From Acuticoccus mangrovi (GTDB lineage: Bacteria; Pseudomonadota; Alphaproteobacteria; Rhizobiales; Amorphaceae), in NCBI RefSeq assembly GCF_016411865.1, contig NZ_JAEKJA010000012.1:97166-161165 (forward strand): a DNA stretch of 64,000 nt, given 5' to 3'. Of the stretch, positions 36,110-44,451 are shown one piece after another (position 1 is the stretch's first letter; each line of letters starts with the position of its first letter). The notes beneath the pieces were generated by a model. The model saw only the letters and a list, made by a program, of their open reading frames with translations, did no database searches and was not told the DNA's origin. Made by a program: the position numbers and the translations under genes.

Positions 36110-36117
36110 TGTCGACA
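36110..36117. promoter_or_regulatory. GntR-type operator core before the big operon
   Basis: TGTCGACA, a perfect eight-base palindrome within CAATGTCGACAATATT, about 107 bases upstream of the ATPase start in a locally AT-rich stretch (36105-36137) that resembles a promoter region. It shares its core with the ten-base palindrome at 16343-16352. Confidence 0.4.
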
Positions 36118-36164
36118 ATATTCTTTCGATTTTTCACGCAAGGACGGCTGCGACCCCGGCGATC

Positions 36165-36560
36165 TCAATCTCCCACCCCAGAACATTCCGCCCTCCCGGG
36201 GCAACGCCACATCGGAGGCTCGGGAGCGCGGACTAGGGTCAGGCCTCCCACGATTGCCGCAATGGTGGGGCCTGCCAGACCGGCGATCTTGGCGGCGGCG
36301 CACTCAGCCGCTCCAGGGAGCGCCTGACCTGCCATGAACAGAGACATCGTGAAGCTGACGCCCGCGATCGGCAGCGCTGCGCTCCGCGGCCCGACCGATG
36401 CGGACGCCGAGCCCGGTGTGGAGGAACGCTTCGAATGTGGGGGCGATCGGGGCGTGGCTGACGACGATGGCGAGGATCGTCGCGGCGAGGAGACGGATGC
36501 CGGCGGACGGCCCCCGGCTGACGAAGTCGACGGCGGCGGCGTCCACGCGATGGCCGAGCC
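36165..36560 (-). pseudogene. nhaA: NhaA Na+/H+ antiporter remnant (core deleted, frameshifted)
   Basis: Two pieces of NhaA remain in different frames. The N-terminal piece (36396-36560) reads GIRLLAATILAIVVSHAPI and FEAFLHTGLGVRIG, the first membrane segment and following loop. The C-terminal piece (36165-36377) reads GVSFTMSLFMAGQALPG and [19 protein letters not shown], the last two segments. The roughly 270 residues between them, including the Asp pair that carries ions, are gone, and the frame changes at the join (about 36378-36395). It is non-functional. It lies between the ABC operon promoter and the exporter gene. Confidence 0.7.
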
Positions 36561-36858
36561 GGCCCAGCATCGCATCGACGAGCGAGCTCGAGTCCCAGGG
36601 CCCGCCGTGGCCCCAGCCGAGATGAAGAAGGTCGGCGTCGACCCGCGCCCTCGCTCGACTGGATCCTAGCGAGGGCGGGGGTCGATCGGTCGATCCAGGA
36701 GCTTTATAGATCGAGGCTCGGTCATGCTGTTGGTCGTCGGGACAGGCCGTCGTCACGGCGCCGGCAAGGCGGGGGTCGACATTCCGTCGGCAGGTCCGAA
36801 ACCGACCATCACGGCGGTTGGCCGCTGCAAGGCGGGATGATCATGCGGTCCACCCCGA

Positions 36859-38238
36859 TCAAGCCGCATTCGATGTCGATCCGGCCCTCGCACCCGCCTC
36901 GCTCGATCTCCCGTCGCGCTGGCCGCGTCGTCCCAGGCGCCTCGCGAGCGCATCGAACGGCAAGGCGAAGGCGATCGACAGGCCGATCGCGATGGCGGCG
37001 GTCACGAGCGCGGCCGTCCCGGCGAGCGCCAACGTCTCGCCCACGAGCGGGGGCGGCGCGTCGGCACCCGCGTGAATGATCGCGAGCCCGTTGCTGCCCG
37101 CACGGAAGGCGGAGGAGGCCGGCATCATCCCCACCACCCCCGGAAAGGCGAACGTGACCGTCGGGACGCGGTAGCGGATCGCGAAGCAGCGGGCGACCAG
37201 CGCCGCGGCGAGCGCGGCCACGAGCGAGGCGGCGACCAGGTCGAGCCCGAAGTCCTGGCAGAGCGTTCGGGTGCCCCGCCCGACGATGGCGCAGACCATG
37301 CAGATCCATGCCGCCTTGGCGGGAACGTTGAAGACCAGCGCGACGCCAATTCCGACGACCGCCGCCAGCGGAAGCTCCTCCCAGAGCGGCAGCCGGGCAG
37401 CGGTCGCGTCCATCACCAGGGCATCTCCCGTCACGGCGGCGACCAGGAACAGGCCGAAGGCGATCGCCAGGATCGTCACGGTCCCGACGGAAAGGCGCGC
37501 CAGGCCAACGACGACGTGGCGGCCGAGCGTGTCGCGAACCCCGTTGAGCAAGGGCACGCTGGGAACGAGCACGAGACCGCCCGCGACGAGGCACAAGACG
37601 GGCGACGTCCCCGGGAACAGCTGCACGCCGAGGCTGCCGACGAGTCCGCCGCCGAACGCGGCCAGCGCCGCGGCCGCGATGGGGTTCATGCCGGCCGCGG
37701 CGAGACGCGCGCGGATCGTCCAGGCGCTCGCCCCGACGAAGACCGAGACAAAGGTCACGGCGGCGGTGGCGCTGAACAGGCGGGCGAGCGCGGCCGCCGT
37801 GACGCCCATCGCGAGGCCGACGAGCCACGCCGGGTAGCCGCTCGACCCGCTCTCGACCGCATCGAGCCGCGCGTCGATGGCGGCCGGACTCCACGATCGC
37901 GCGGCCCCGTCGCGGCGAATGTCCTCGAGCGCCTCGAGCGTGCCCATGTTGACCGACGGACCGGCGATCGTGCGGCCGAGACGGGTGCAATAGCCATGGC
38001 TGCCTTCGAGCGTCAGCAGCAGCCCCTCGGGTAGGATGAGCGGGCGCGCGCGGTAGCCCCACGCTTCGGCCAGCGTCGTCATCGCCTGCTCGACGTGCGC
38101 TGAGTCGGCGCCGTTCAGCACCAGCAAGCGCCCGAGCCGCAGCACGAGGTGAGCGACGTCGCTCGCCGACGGCGCATCGGCTGGCGGTGACCGCGCGCCG
38201 CTGTCCTCAATGGTCGAGAGGCTGTTGCTCGGGTCCAT
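36859..38238 (-). CDS. Threonine/serine exporter family protein (ThrE type, one-piece)
   Basis: A 459-residue membrane protein joining the two domains that are separate in YjjP/YjjB. The N-terminal domain (about 25-260) has the DUF1212 pattern LNGADSAHVEQAM and GYRARPLILPEGLLLTLEG, then five membrane segments; the C-terminal domain (about 275-430) has further segments with VTFAFPGVVGMMPASSAFRA. The family exports small amino acids or, in YjjPB, succinate. ATG 38238. It stands 21 bases after paoC on the same strand and may be read with it. Confidence 0.85.
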   Translation of the reverse strand: MDPSNSLSTIEDSGARSPPADAPSASDVAHLVLRLGRLLVLNGADSAHVEQAMTTLAEAWGYRARPLILPEGLLLTLEGSHGYCTRLGRTIAGPSVNMGTLEALEDIRRDGAARSWSPAAIDARLDAVESGSSGYPAWLVGLAMGVTAAALARLFSATAAVTFVSVFVGASAWTIRARLAAAGMNPIAAAALAAFGGGLVGSLGVQLFPGTSPVLCLVAGGLVLVPSVPLLNGVRDTLGRHVVVGLARLSVGTVTILAIAFGLFLVAAVTGDALVMDATAARLPLWEELPLAAVVGIGVALVFNVPAKAAWICMVCAIVGRGTRTLCQDFGLDLVAASLVAALAAALVARCFAIRYRVPTVTFAFPGVVGMMPASSAFRAGSNGLAIIHAGADAPPPLVGETLALAGTAALVTAAIAIGLSIAFALPFDALARRLGRRGQRDGRSSEAGARAGSTSNAA

Positions 38239-38259
38239 CGGCCGTGCCGCCTTCGATCG

Positions 38260-40473
38260 TCACGCGACCCGCGGCAGTCCCGCGAGATGCTTGTCGAGCG
38301 TGATCGGATAGTCGCGCACGCGCACGCCCGTCGCGTTGTAGACGGCATTGGCGATCGCGGCGGCGACGCCGCAGAGGCCGATCTCGCCGATCCCCTTCGC
38401 CTTCATCGGCGACGACTTGTTGTCGGGATAGTCGAGGAATACGACCTCCTGGTGTGGGATGTCGCCGTGGACCGGCACCTCGTAGAAGCCGAGGTCGTTG
38501 GTGATGAAGGTGCCGTGGCGCACGTCGACGGCGAGCGTCTCCATCAGCGCGGCGCCGACGCCCATCGTCATGCCGCCGATGACCTGGCTGCGCGCCGTCG
38601 TCGGGTTGATGACGCGGCCGGAGTCGATCACGGCCAGCATGCGACGCACGCGCATCTCGCCGGTGAATCCGTCGACGGCCACCTCGGCGAACTGTGCCGC
38701 GAAGGTCGCCTGGACGAACTGCTCGTCGAGGTCACCGTAGGTGATGCCGTCCTCGGCGACGAGCGGCCCCTCACGCACGGCCTCGGCGAGCGCCACGGAC
38801 CGGTCGCCCGAGAGGACCCGGCCATCGCGGAACTCTGCGTCCGCGGCGTCGATGCCGAGCCGCGCGGCCACCGCCTCGCGCAGTTTCACACATGCCGCGT
38901 AGAGGCCCGAGGTGGCGTTGTTGGCGCCGAATTGGCCGCCGGAGCCCGCCGACACCGGGTAGGCGGAATCGCCGAGGCGCACCGTTACGGCGGCGAGCGG
39001 CACGCCCATCATCTCCGCCGCCGTCTGGGCGAGGATGGTGTAGCTGCCGGTCCCGATGTCGGTCATGTCCGTCTCGACCGTGAGCCCGCCGTCGACTTCG
39101 AGCCGGACCCGCGCCGCCGAGGGAAGAAGGAGGTTGAGCCGGAAGCCGCCCGCCATGCCCATGCCGATCAGCCATTTGCCGTCGCTCTGCGCGCCTGGCG
39201 TGGGATTGCGGCGGTCCCAGCCGAACCGCTCCGCGCCGGTCCTGAGACATTCGACGAAGTGACGCTCCGAGAAGGGCCGATCCGGCTCGCGCGGGTCCAC
39301 TTGGGTGTCGTTGACGATCCTGAGCGCGACAGGGTCCATGCCGAGCTTCTCCGCCAGCTCGTCCATGGCGATCTCGAGCGCCATCAGCCCGGGCGCCTCG
39401 CCAGGGGCGCGCATGTCGTTGCCCTCGGCAAGGTCGAGCGCGGCGAGCTTCATCGTGAGGTAGCGGTTGGGAGCGGCGTAGAACAGGCGCGTCGGGGCGA
39501 TCGCCGCCTCCGCGAACGCCCCCGGCAGGTTGCCGTTGAGGCTGACGTGGCCGATGGCGGTCAGTCGGCCGTCCCGCGTCGCGCCGAGGCGGATGTGCTG
39601 GTGCGTTCCCGCGCGGCGCGTGGTGTTGTTGATGACGAGCGGCCGCTGCAGCGTGACCTTGACCGGACGGCCGACCGCCCGTGCGCCGAGCGCCGCGAGG
39701 GGCGCGTCGCACTGGGCGATCAGCTTGGCGCCGAACCCGCCACCGATGAAGGGCGCTTCGAGCCGCACGTCCCCCTCGGTGACCCCGAGCCACTTGGCAA
39801 GGTCGGGGCGGTGCCAGGCGACGATCTGGGCGGAGGTCCAGATCGTGACCTTGCCGTCTCTCCAGGCGGCGGTGGTGGCGTGCGGCTCCATCATCGCGTG
39901 TGTCTGGTCGGGCGTCGTGTAGTGCTGGTCGACGGTCACGGGCGCTGCGGCGAACGCGGCCTCGAAATCGCCGATCCGGTCCACCACCGGATAATCGGGC
40001 GCGTCACGGTCGGCGACCGGCTCGGCCGTCGCGGCCTCCGCCGCCAGATCATATCGACCGGGCGCGACCTCGTACTCGACGGTGAGGAGATGAGCCGCCG
40101 CGCTCGCCTCTTCGAAGGTGTCGGCGACGACGAGGGCGATCGCCTGGCCATAGTGCTGCACCTGCGCGCCGCCGAAGAGATGCACGGTGGTGCGGAACCC
40201 GGGCGCCAGCGGCGCGAAGTCGAGCGTCGACAGCACGGCGAGCACCCCGGGCGCGGCCTGCGCGGCAGCGGTGTCGATGGAGACCACTCTGCCCCGCCCG
40301 ATCGACGCGCCGACGATCCAGCCATAGGCGGGGTTCGAGACCGCGTCGTGCCGCTCGTAGGCGTATCGCGCGGTGCCGGTGACCTTGCGCGGGCCGTCGA
40401 TGCGCGGGACGGGTCGGCCGACAACCGAGAGCCGGTCGATCGGGTTCTCTCCGGCGGGCGTTGCGAACTTCAT
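38260..40473 (-). CDS. paoC: Molybdenum-containing aldehyde oxidoreductase, large subunit (PaoC-like)
   Basis: A 737-residue molybdopterin-cytosine-dinucleotide subunit of the xanthine oxidase family, the same length as E. coli PaoC. The N-terminal hammerhead domain includes KVTGTARYAYE; the Mo-cofactor domain has GGGFGAKL near residue 245, MRAPGEAPGLMALE near 355 with the active-site-flanking Arg, GSGGQFGANNATSG near 500, and the C-terminal KGIGEIGLCG with the catalytic Glu. It would oxidise aldehydes in the periplasm after export with the Tat-targeted small subunit. It follows paoB by 4 bases. Confidence 0.92.
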   Translation of the reverse strand: MKFATPAGENPIDRLSVVGRPVPRIDGPRKVTGTARYAYERHDAVSNPAYGWIVGASIGRGRVVSIDTAAAQAAPGVLAVLSTLDFAPLAPGFRTTVHLFGGAQVQHYGQAIALVVADTFEEASAAAHLLTVEYEVAPGRYDLAAEAATAEPVADRDAPDYPVVDRIGDFEAAFAAAPVTVDQHYTTPDQTHAMMEPHATTAAWRDGKVTIWTSAQIVAWHRPDLAKWLGVTEGDVRLEAPFIGGGFGAKLIAQCDAPLAALGARAVGRPVKVTLQRPLVINNTTRRAGTHQHIRLGATRDGRLTAIGHVSLNGNLPGAFAEAAIAPTRLFYAAPNRYLTMKLAALDLAEGNDMRAPGEAPGLMALEIAMDELAEKLGMDPVALRIVNDTQVDPREPDRPFSERHFVECLRTGAERFGWDRRNPTPGAQSDGKWLIGMGMAGGFRLNLLLPSAARVRLEVDGGLTVETDMTDIGTGSYTILAQTAAEMMGVPLAAVTVRLGDSAYPVSAGSGGQFGANNATSGLYAACVKLREAVAARLGIDAADAEFRDGRVLSGDRSVALAEAVREGPLVAEDGITYGDLDEQFVQATFAAQFAEVAVDGFTGEMRVRRMLAVIDSGRVINPTTARSQVIGGMTMGVGAALMETLAVDVRHGTFITNDLGFYEVPVHGDIPHQEVVFLDYPDNKSSPMKAKGIGEIGLCGVAAAIANAVYNATGVRVRDYPITLDKHLAGLPRVA

Positions 40474-40477
40474 GGCC

Positions 40478-41428
40478 TCACCCCTTCCCTTCGGCGATCA
40501 CCAGCGCGAGCGTGCGCTCGGCGAGGGGGATCTTGAACGCGTTCTCATGGGTCGGCTTGGCGCCGTCGAAGGCGCTCGCGACGACCGCGGCCGGCCCCTC
40601 GGGCAATGCCGCCTCGGCTTCGGCGACCCGCCACGGGCGCGGCGCGACGCTGCCGAACGCCACGCGACCCGTCCCGTCCTCGTCGAGAACGGCTGCGACC
40701 GAAACGATCGCGAACGCATACGACGCGCGATCGCGGACCTTGTGGTAGTGGTGCGTGCCGGCAGGCGGCGGCGGCAGCGTGACGGCGGTGATCAGCTCGC
40801 CCGGCTCCAGCGCGAACTCGATCTCGGGCGTCTCGCCGGGCAGGCGGAAGAACTCGGCGAGCGGGATGCTGCGCGTGTTCCCCGCGGCGTTCATCGTCTC
40901 GACCGCGGCGTCGAGAACCATCAGCGCGACGGCCATGTCGCCCGGGTTCTGCGCGATGCAGGCTTCGCTCGTGCCGACCACGGCCAGCGAGCGCGAGGCG
41001 CCGCCGATCGCCGAGCACCCCGAACCGGGCACGCGTTTGTTGCACGGCGTGTGGACGTTGTAGAAATACGGGCACCGGTTGCGCTGCAGGAGGTTGCCCC
41101 CGACCGACGCCTTGTTGCGCAGCTGACCCGTCGCCCCCGCGACGATCGCGCGGGAGACGACACCGTAGTCGCGTTTCACCCGCGGGTGCGCGGCGAGCGC
41201 GGTGTTGGTGACGAGAGCACCGATCCGCAGCCCCCCATCCGGCGTGTCCTCGATGGTGGCGAGCGGCAGACCGCGGACGTCGACGAGATGCGTCGGCCGC
41301 TCGATCTGGAACTTCATGAGGTCGAGAAGATTGGTGCCGCCGGCGATGAATTTGGCCCCCGGCGTGCCGGCGACCGCGCGGATCGCCGCTTCCGGGCTCG
41401 TCGCCCGCTCGTAGGTGAACGGCGTCAT
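40478..41428 (-). CDS. paoB: Aldehyde oxidoreductase FAD subunit (PaoB-like)
   Basis: A 316-residue FAD-binding subunit. [13 protein letters not shown] is the first FAD loop and [17 protein letters not shown] the second. The Cys-rich insertion right after it ([22 protein letters not shown]) is the feature that in PaoB carries an extra [4Fe-4S] cluster. ATG 41428 overlaps the paoA stop by four bases (ATGA). Confidence 0.9.
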   Translation of the reverse strand: MTPFTYERATSPEAAIRAVAGTPGAKFIAGGTNLLDLMKFQIERPTHLVDVRGLPLATIEDTPDGGLRIGALVTNTALAAHPRVKRDYGVVSRAIVAGATGQLRNKASVGGNLLQRNRCPYFYNVHTPCNKRVPGSGCSAIGGASRSLAVVGTSEACIAQNPGDMAVALMVLDAAVETMNAAGNTRSIPLAEFFRLPGETPEIEFALEPGELITAVTLPPPPAGTHHYHKVRDRASYAFAIVSVAAVLDEDGTGRVAFGSVAPRPWRVAEAEAALPEGPAAVVASAFDGAKPTHENAFKIPLAERTLALVIAEGKG

Positions 41429-42057
41429 CCCCTGGCCTCCGCGACTTCGGTGATGGCGTCGGCGATGTTGGAATAGGCGCCGCAGCGGCAGATGTTGCCG
41501 CTCATGCGCTCGCGCAGCTCGATGTTGCTGAGTGCCATCGGTGCCGTGAGGTCGCCGGTGACATGGCTCGGGACCCCCTGCTCGACCTCGGCGAGCACCG
41601 CGACCGCCGAGCAAATCTGCCCGGGCGTGCAGTAGCCGCACTGAAAGCCGTCATGCTTCACGAAGGCGGCCTGCATCTCGTGCATGTCGTCCGGCGTGCC
41701 GAGACCTTCGATCGTCGTGACGCTGTCGCCGTCATGCATCACCGCGAGGCTGAGGCAGGCGTTGATCCGCGTGCCGTTGACCAACACCGTGCAGGCGCCG
41801 CAGTGCCCGTGGTCGCACCCCTTCTTGGTGCCGGTGAGATGGAGGTGCTCGCGCAGGGTGTCGAGCAGGGTGGTGCGCGTGTCGAGCGTCAGCGCGTGCG
41901 GTTCGCCGTTGACGTCGAGCCTGACCGCGTTCGTCGGCGCCGTCTCGGCCAGCGCCGGCGACGGGCCGACCATCGGCACCGTCGTCAGCGCACCGGACGC
42001 GGCAGCGCCGGCGACGAACTCGCGGCGGTTCAGGAGCCACTCGGGCAACAACATCAT
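41425..42057 (-). CDS. paoA: Aldehyde oxidoreductase iron-sulfur subunit with Tat signal (PaoA-like)
   Basis: A 210-residue [2Fe-2S] subunit. A twin-arginine signal, [16 protein letters not shown], opens the protein, so the folded heterotrimer is exported. Cluster motifs are [18 protein letters not shown] plus the later Cys in INACLS, and QCGYCTPGQ with [13 protein letters not shown] five bases before ATG 42057 is a good ribosome site. The insertion chaperone PaoD is not encoded nearby. Confidence 0.92.
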   Translation of the reverse strand: MMLLPEWLLNRREFVAGAAASGALTTVPMVGPSPALAETAPTNAVRLDVNGEPHALTLDTRTTLLDTLREHLHLTGTKKGCDHGHCGACTVLVNGTRINACLSLAVMHDGDSVTTIEGLGTPDDMHEMQAAFVKHDGFQCGYCTPGQICSAVAVLAEVEQGVPSHVTGDLTAPMALSNIELRERMSGNICRCGAYSNIADAITEVAEARG

Positions 42058-42222
42058 ATGACCCTCCTCCGACGCGGCGCGATGTCGTTCGTGCGAACGG
42101 ACAGCGCCCGGCTCACGTCCTGCAAAAGGTTGCGAGGAGAGGGTAGGTTCTCAGCCCGGAGTGGGCAGGTTAAGGATCGTAAATTGGAGTAATTCGCATG
42201 CGGCGCGCGTGACGATCCGTCG

Positions 42223-43866
42223 TCAGGCGAGGACGCCGTGAATCTGGGCGACGGCGGCCGCGCCTTCGCCGACGGCGGCGGCCACGCGCTTCGTCGAGCC
42301 GGCGCGGACGTCGCCGACGGCGAAGATTCCCCGCCGGCTCGTTTCGAGGAGCAGTCGCCCCGGTCCGGCCTCGCTTCCGGTGACGACGAAACCCTTGTCG
42401 TCGAGGGCGACTTTGCCGCTCAGCCAGGCGGTGTTCGGCTCCGCCCCGATGAAGAGGAAGAGATGGCGCAGCGCGCAGTGCTTCGCCGCCCCGGAGCGCC
42501 TATCCACGAAGACCGCGCCGGTCAGGCCATGCACGCGGTCGCCTTCGAGACCGACGATCTCCGTTCCGACGTGCAGCTCGACGTTGGGAAGGGCCGCGAT
42601 GCGCTCGACGAGGTAGTGCGACATCGTCTCGTGGAGGGGGCGCCGCACGAAGAGATGGAGCTTGGCGACCGAGCCCGCGAGAAACACCACCGCCTGCCCC
42701 GCCGAGTTGCCGCCGCCGACCAGCGCGACCTCTTCCCCCCGGCACAGCCGCGCCTCGATCGACGTCGCCCAGAACGACACGCCGGCGCCTTCGACTTCGC
42801 CGAGATTGGCGACGTCGGGGCGGCGGTAGCGCGCGCCCGAGGCGACGACGACTGTCCGGGCGGTGGCGCTCTGGCCGTTGTCGAGGTGGAGGGCGAAGGC
42901 GCGCGTCTCGTCGCCACACTCGAGGCGGATGGCGCCGAGAGGAATCGCGAGCTCCGCACCGAACTTCGTCGCCTGCGCGAAGGCGCGGCCGGCGAGAGCC
43001 TGCCCCGTGATACCGGTCGGAAAGCCGAGATAGTTCTCGATGCGGGCGGATGCGCCGGCCTGGCCGCCATACGAGCGCTCGTCGCACACCAGCACCGACA
43101 GCCCCTCCGACGCCGCGTAGACGGCTGTCGCGAGGCCCGCCGGACCGGCGCCGATCACCGCGACGTCGTACAGCCTGTCCGGCTCCAGCGACGGCATCAT
43201 CCCGAGGCAGGCCGCCGCCTCCTGGTCGCTGGGCCGCTTCAGCATCGTGCCGTCGGGGCAGATCATCAGCGGCAGATCGCGTTCCAGCACGCCGAGACGC
43301 CGGATCAGCTCGCGCCCTTCCGGCTCGCAGGTCGCGAGCACGGTGTGGGGATGGCTGTTGCGCGTCATGAAGCCGGAGAGGCGAACGAGGTCGGGATCGC
43401 TGCGCGCCCCGACCAGCACCGGTCCCGCCTCGCCGGCCTGCCCGGCCTCGATCAGCGCCACCCGGCGCAGAATGAAGGCGCGCATGATCGTCTCGCCGAC
43501 GTCCGCCGAGCCGATGATCAGGGCGCGAAGGTGCGCCGCATCGAACGGCACGGCGAGGGCGCCGGCATCGCCCGCGCGGGCCGACGTGAGGCCGGCGCGT
43601 CCGCTGAGCTGGGCGGTCTCGCCGCTCATCTGGCCGGGGCCGTGGACCACGATGACGGCCTCGCGACCCGTCCCGCCCTGCTGGCTGGCGATGATCGACC
43701 CCTTGAGCACGAGCCATGCGGGGACGTTGCGTTCCCCGATGTCGTACACGCGCTCGCCCGGCGCAAAGCTGCGCTCGGCGCCGCTGGCGAAGCGCCGCGC
43801 CGATTCCAGTTGCGTCGCGGACAGTGTCGGGAAGAGCTGCGCTCTGCGCGTTTCGCTCGTGTTCAT
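42223..43866 (-). CDS. Cyclic-nucleotide-binding domain fused to thioredoxin-reductase-like flavoprotein
   Basis: A 547-residue fusion. Residues about 15-135 form a cNMP-binding-type beta barrel (FAPGERVYDIGE, VVHGPGQMSGE). From about 235 on is a thioredoxin-reductase-like flavoprotein with VIGAGPAGLATAVYAASEG for FAD and VALVGGGNSAGQAVVFLAG for NAD(P)H, ending in FAVGDVRAGSTKRVAAAVGEG. Where true thioredoxin reductase has its redox C-x-x-C, this protein reads FWATSIEARLCRGE with a single Cys, so it cannot reduce thioredoxin in the usual way. Similar fusions exist in other proteobacteria; the electron acceptor is not known. The ABM monooxygenase gene lies 46 bases upstream. Confidence 0.85.
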   Translation of the reverse strand: MNTSETRRAQLFPTLSATQLESARRFASGAERSFAPGERVYDIGERNVPAWLVLKGSIIASQQGGTGREAVIVVHGPGQMSGETAQLSGRAGLTSARAGDAGALAVPFDAAHLRALIIGSADVGETIMRAFILRRVALIEAGQAGEAGPVLVGARSDPDLVRLSGFMTRNSHPHTVLATCEPEGRELIRRLGVLERDLPLMICPDGTMLKRPSDQEAAACLGMMPSLEPDRLYDVAVIGAGPAGLATAVYAASEGLSVLVCDERSYGGQAGASARIENYLGFPTGITGQALAGRAFAQATKFGAELAIPLGAIRLECGDETRAFALHLDNGQSATARTVVVASGARYRRPDVANLGEVEGAGVSFWATSIEARLCRGEEVALVGGGNSAGQAVVFLAGSVAKLHLFVRRPLHETMSHYLVERIAALPNVELHVGTEIVGLEGDRVHGLTGAVFVDRRSGAAKHCALRHLFLFIGAEPNTAWLSGKVALDDKGFVVTGSEAGPGRLLLETSRRGIFAVGDVRAGSTKRVAAAVGEGAAAVAQIHGVLA

Positions 43867-43912
43867 CGCTGCAACCTTCGGCCTTGCGGGCCTCCGTCGA
43901 TGAAGCGTCCGC

Positions 43913-44221
43913 CTAGGAGGAGGTCGGCGTCACGTTTTTCGGACGGAGCACCAATGCGGTCCGCTCGGCGAGATCCCCGATGCGGGCGAGGTAGTCCTTG
44001 AAGTGCGGCGTGTCGCGGTGCGCCACGATGGCGGCGTCATCCACGTAGAGCTCGTCGAGCACGAAGCGCCCCTCTTGCGCAGGGTCCTCCCAGATGTCCC
44101 AGCGCAGGTTGCCGGGTTCGGCTCGGCAGCGGGGCGCCATCGTCTCCAGCAGCTCGACCAGCGCTGCGGTCTTGCCGGGCTTGGCGGTGAGGATCGCGGT
44201 GATCTTGGCCTGTGACGGCAT
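43913..44221 (-). CDS. Antibiotic biosynthesis monooxygenase (ABM) domain protein
   Basis: A 102-residue single ABM domain, the dimeric ferredoxin-like fold of YgiN-type quinol monooxygenases. It shows ITAILTAKPGKTAALVELL, LRWDIWEDP, RFVLDELYVDDAAIVAH and a final His/Phe stretch TPHFKDYLARI. These enzymes oxidise quinols or other phenolics without metal. It is divergent from the large regulator at 44452 and followed by the flavoprotein gene, suggesting a regulated two-gene redox operon. Confidence 0.85.
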   Translation of the reverse strand: MPSQAKITAILTAKPGKTAALVELLETMAPRCRAEPGNLRWDIWEDPAQEGRFVLDELYVDDAAIVAHRDTPHFKDYLARIGDLAERTALVLRPKNVTPTSS

Positions 44222-44272
44222 GGGTGTCCCTTGACAGAAAGACCGCTGCCGGGTCCGGTTCTGCCGCCACTC

Positions 44273-44301
44273 TACTGCAGGGTCGCGCGATCATTGCAGT
44301 A
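44273..44301. promoter_or_regulatory. Inverted repeat in the ABM/regulator divergent promoter
   Basis: Perfect arms TACTGCA and TGCAGTA with centres 22 bases apart, about two helical turns, as expected for a protein dimer bound on one face. The right arm runs into an AT-rich AAAAATTTG. It lies 52 bases before the ABM start and 150 before the regulator start. Confidence 0.45.
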
Positions 44302-44311
44302 AAAATTTGTA

Positions 44312-44329
44312 AGCGACGCAGAAGTCGCT
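44312..44329. promoter_or_regulatory. Second inverted repeat in the divergent promoter
   Basis: AGCGAC, six bases, GTCGCT. It follows the TACTGCA/TGCAGTA pair by ten bases, in the same 230-base gap. It may be a weaker site for the same regulator or a short hairpin in the regulator's leader. Confidence 0.3.
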
Positions 44330-44451
44330 AAGTTGTGGTGCCCTCACGTGGTGTTGTCGGCCGGGCGCTCCGGGTGGTGCTCGCGCGGTTGTCGGATGAC
44401 GGTGGCGCGCCGCCGTCGCTGAGCGATGCGGTAGCGGGTCGGGGGATCAGG

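Noticed and set aside
42700..42790. Thioredoxin reductase C-x-x-C motif
   Set aside because: The aligned position reads ATSIEARLC with one Cys, so a true thioredoxin reductase call was dropped.
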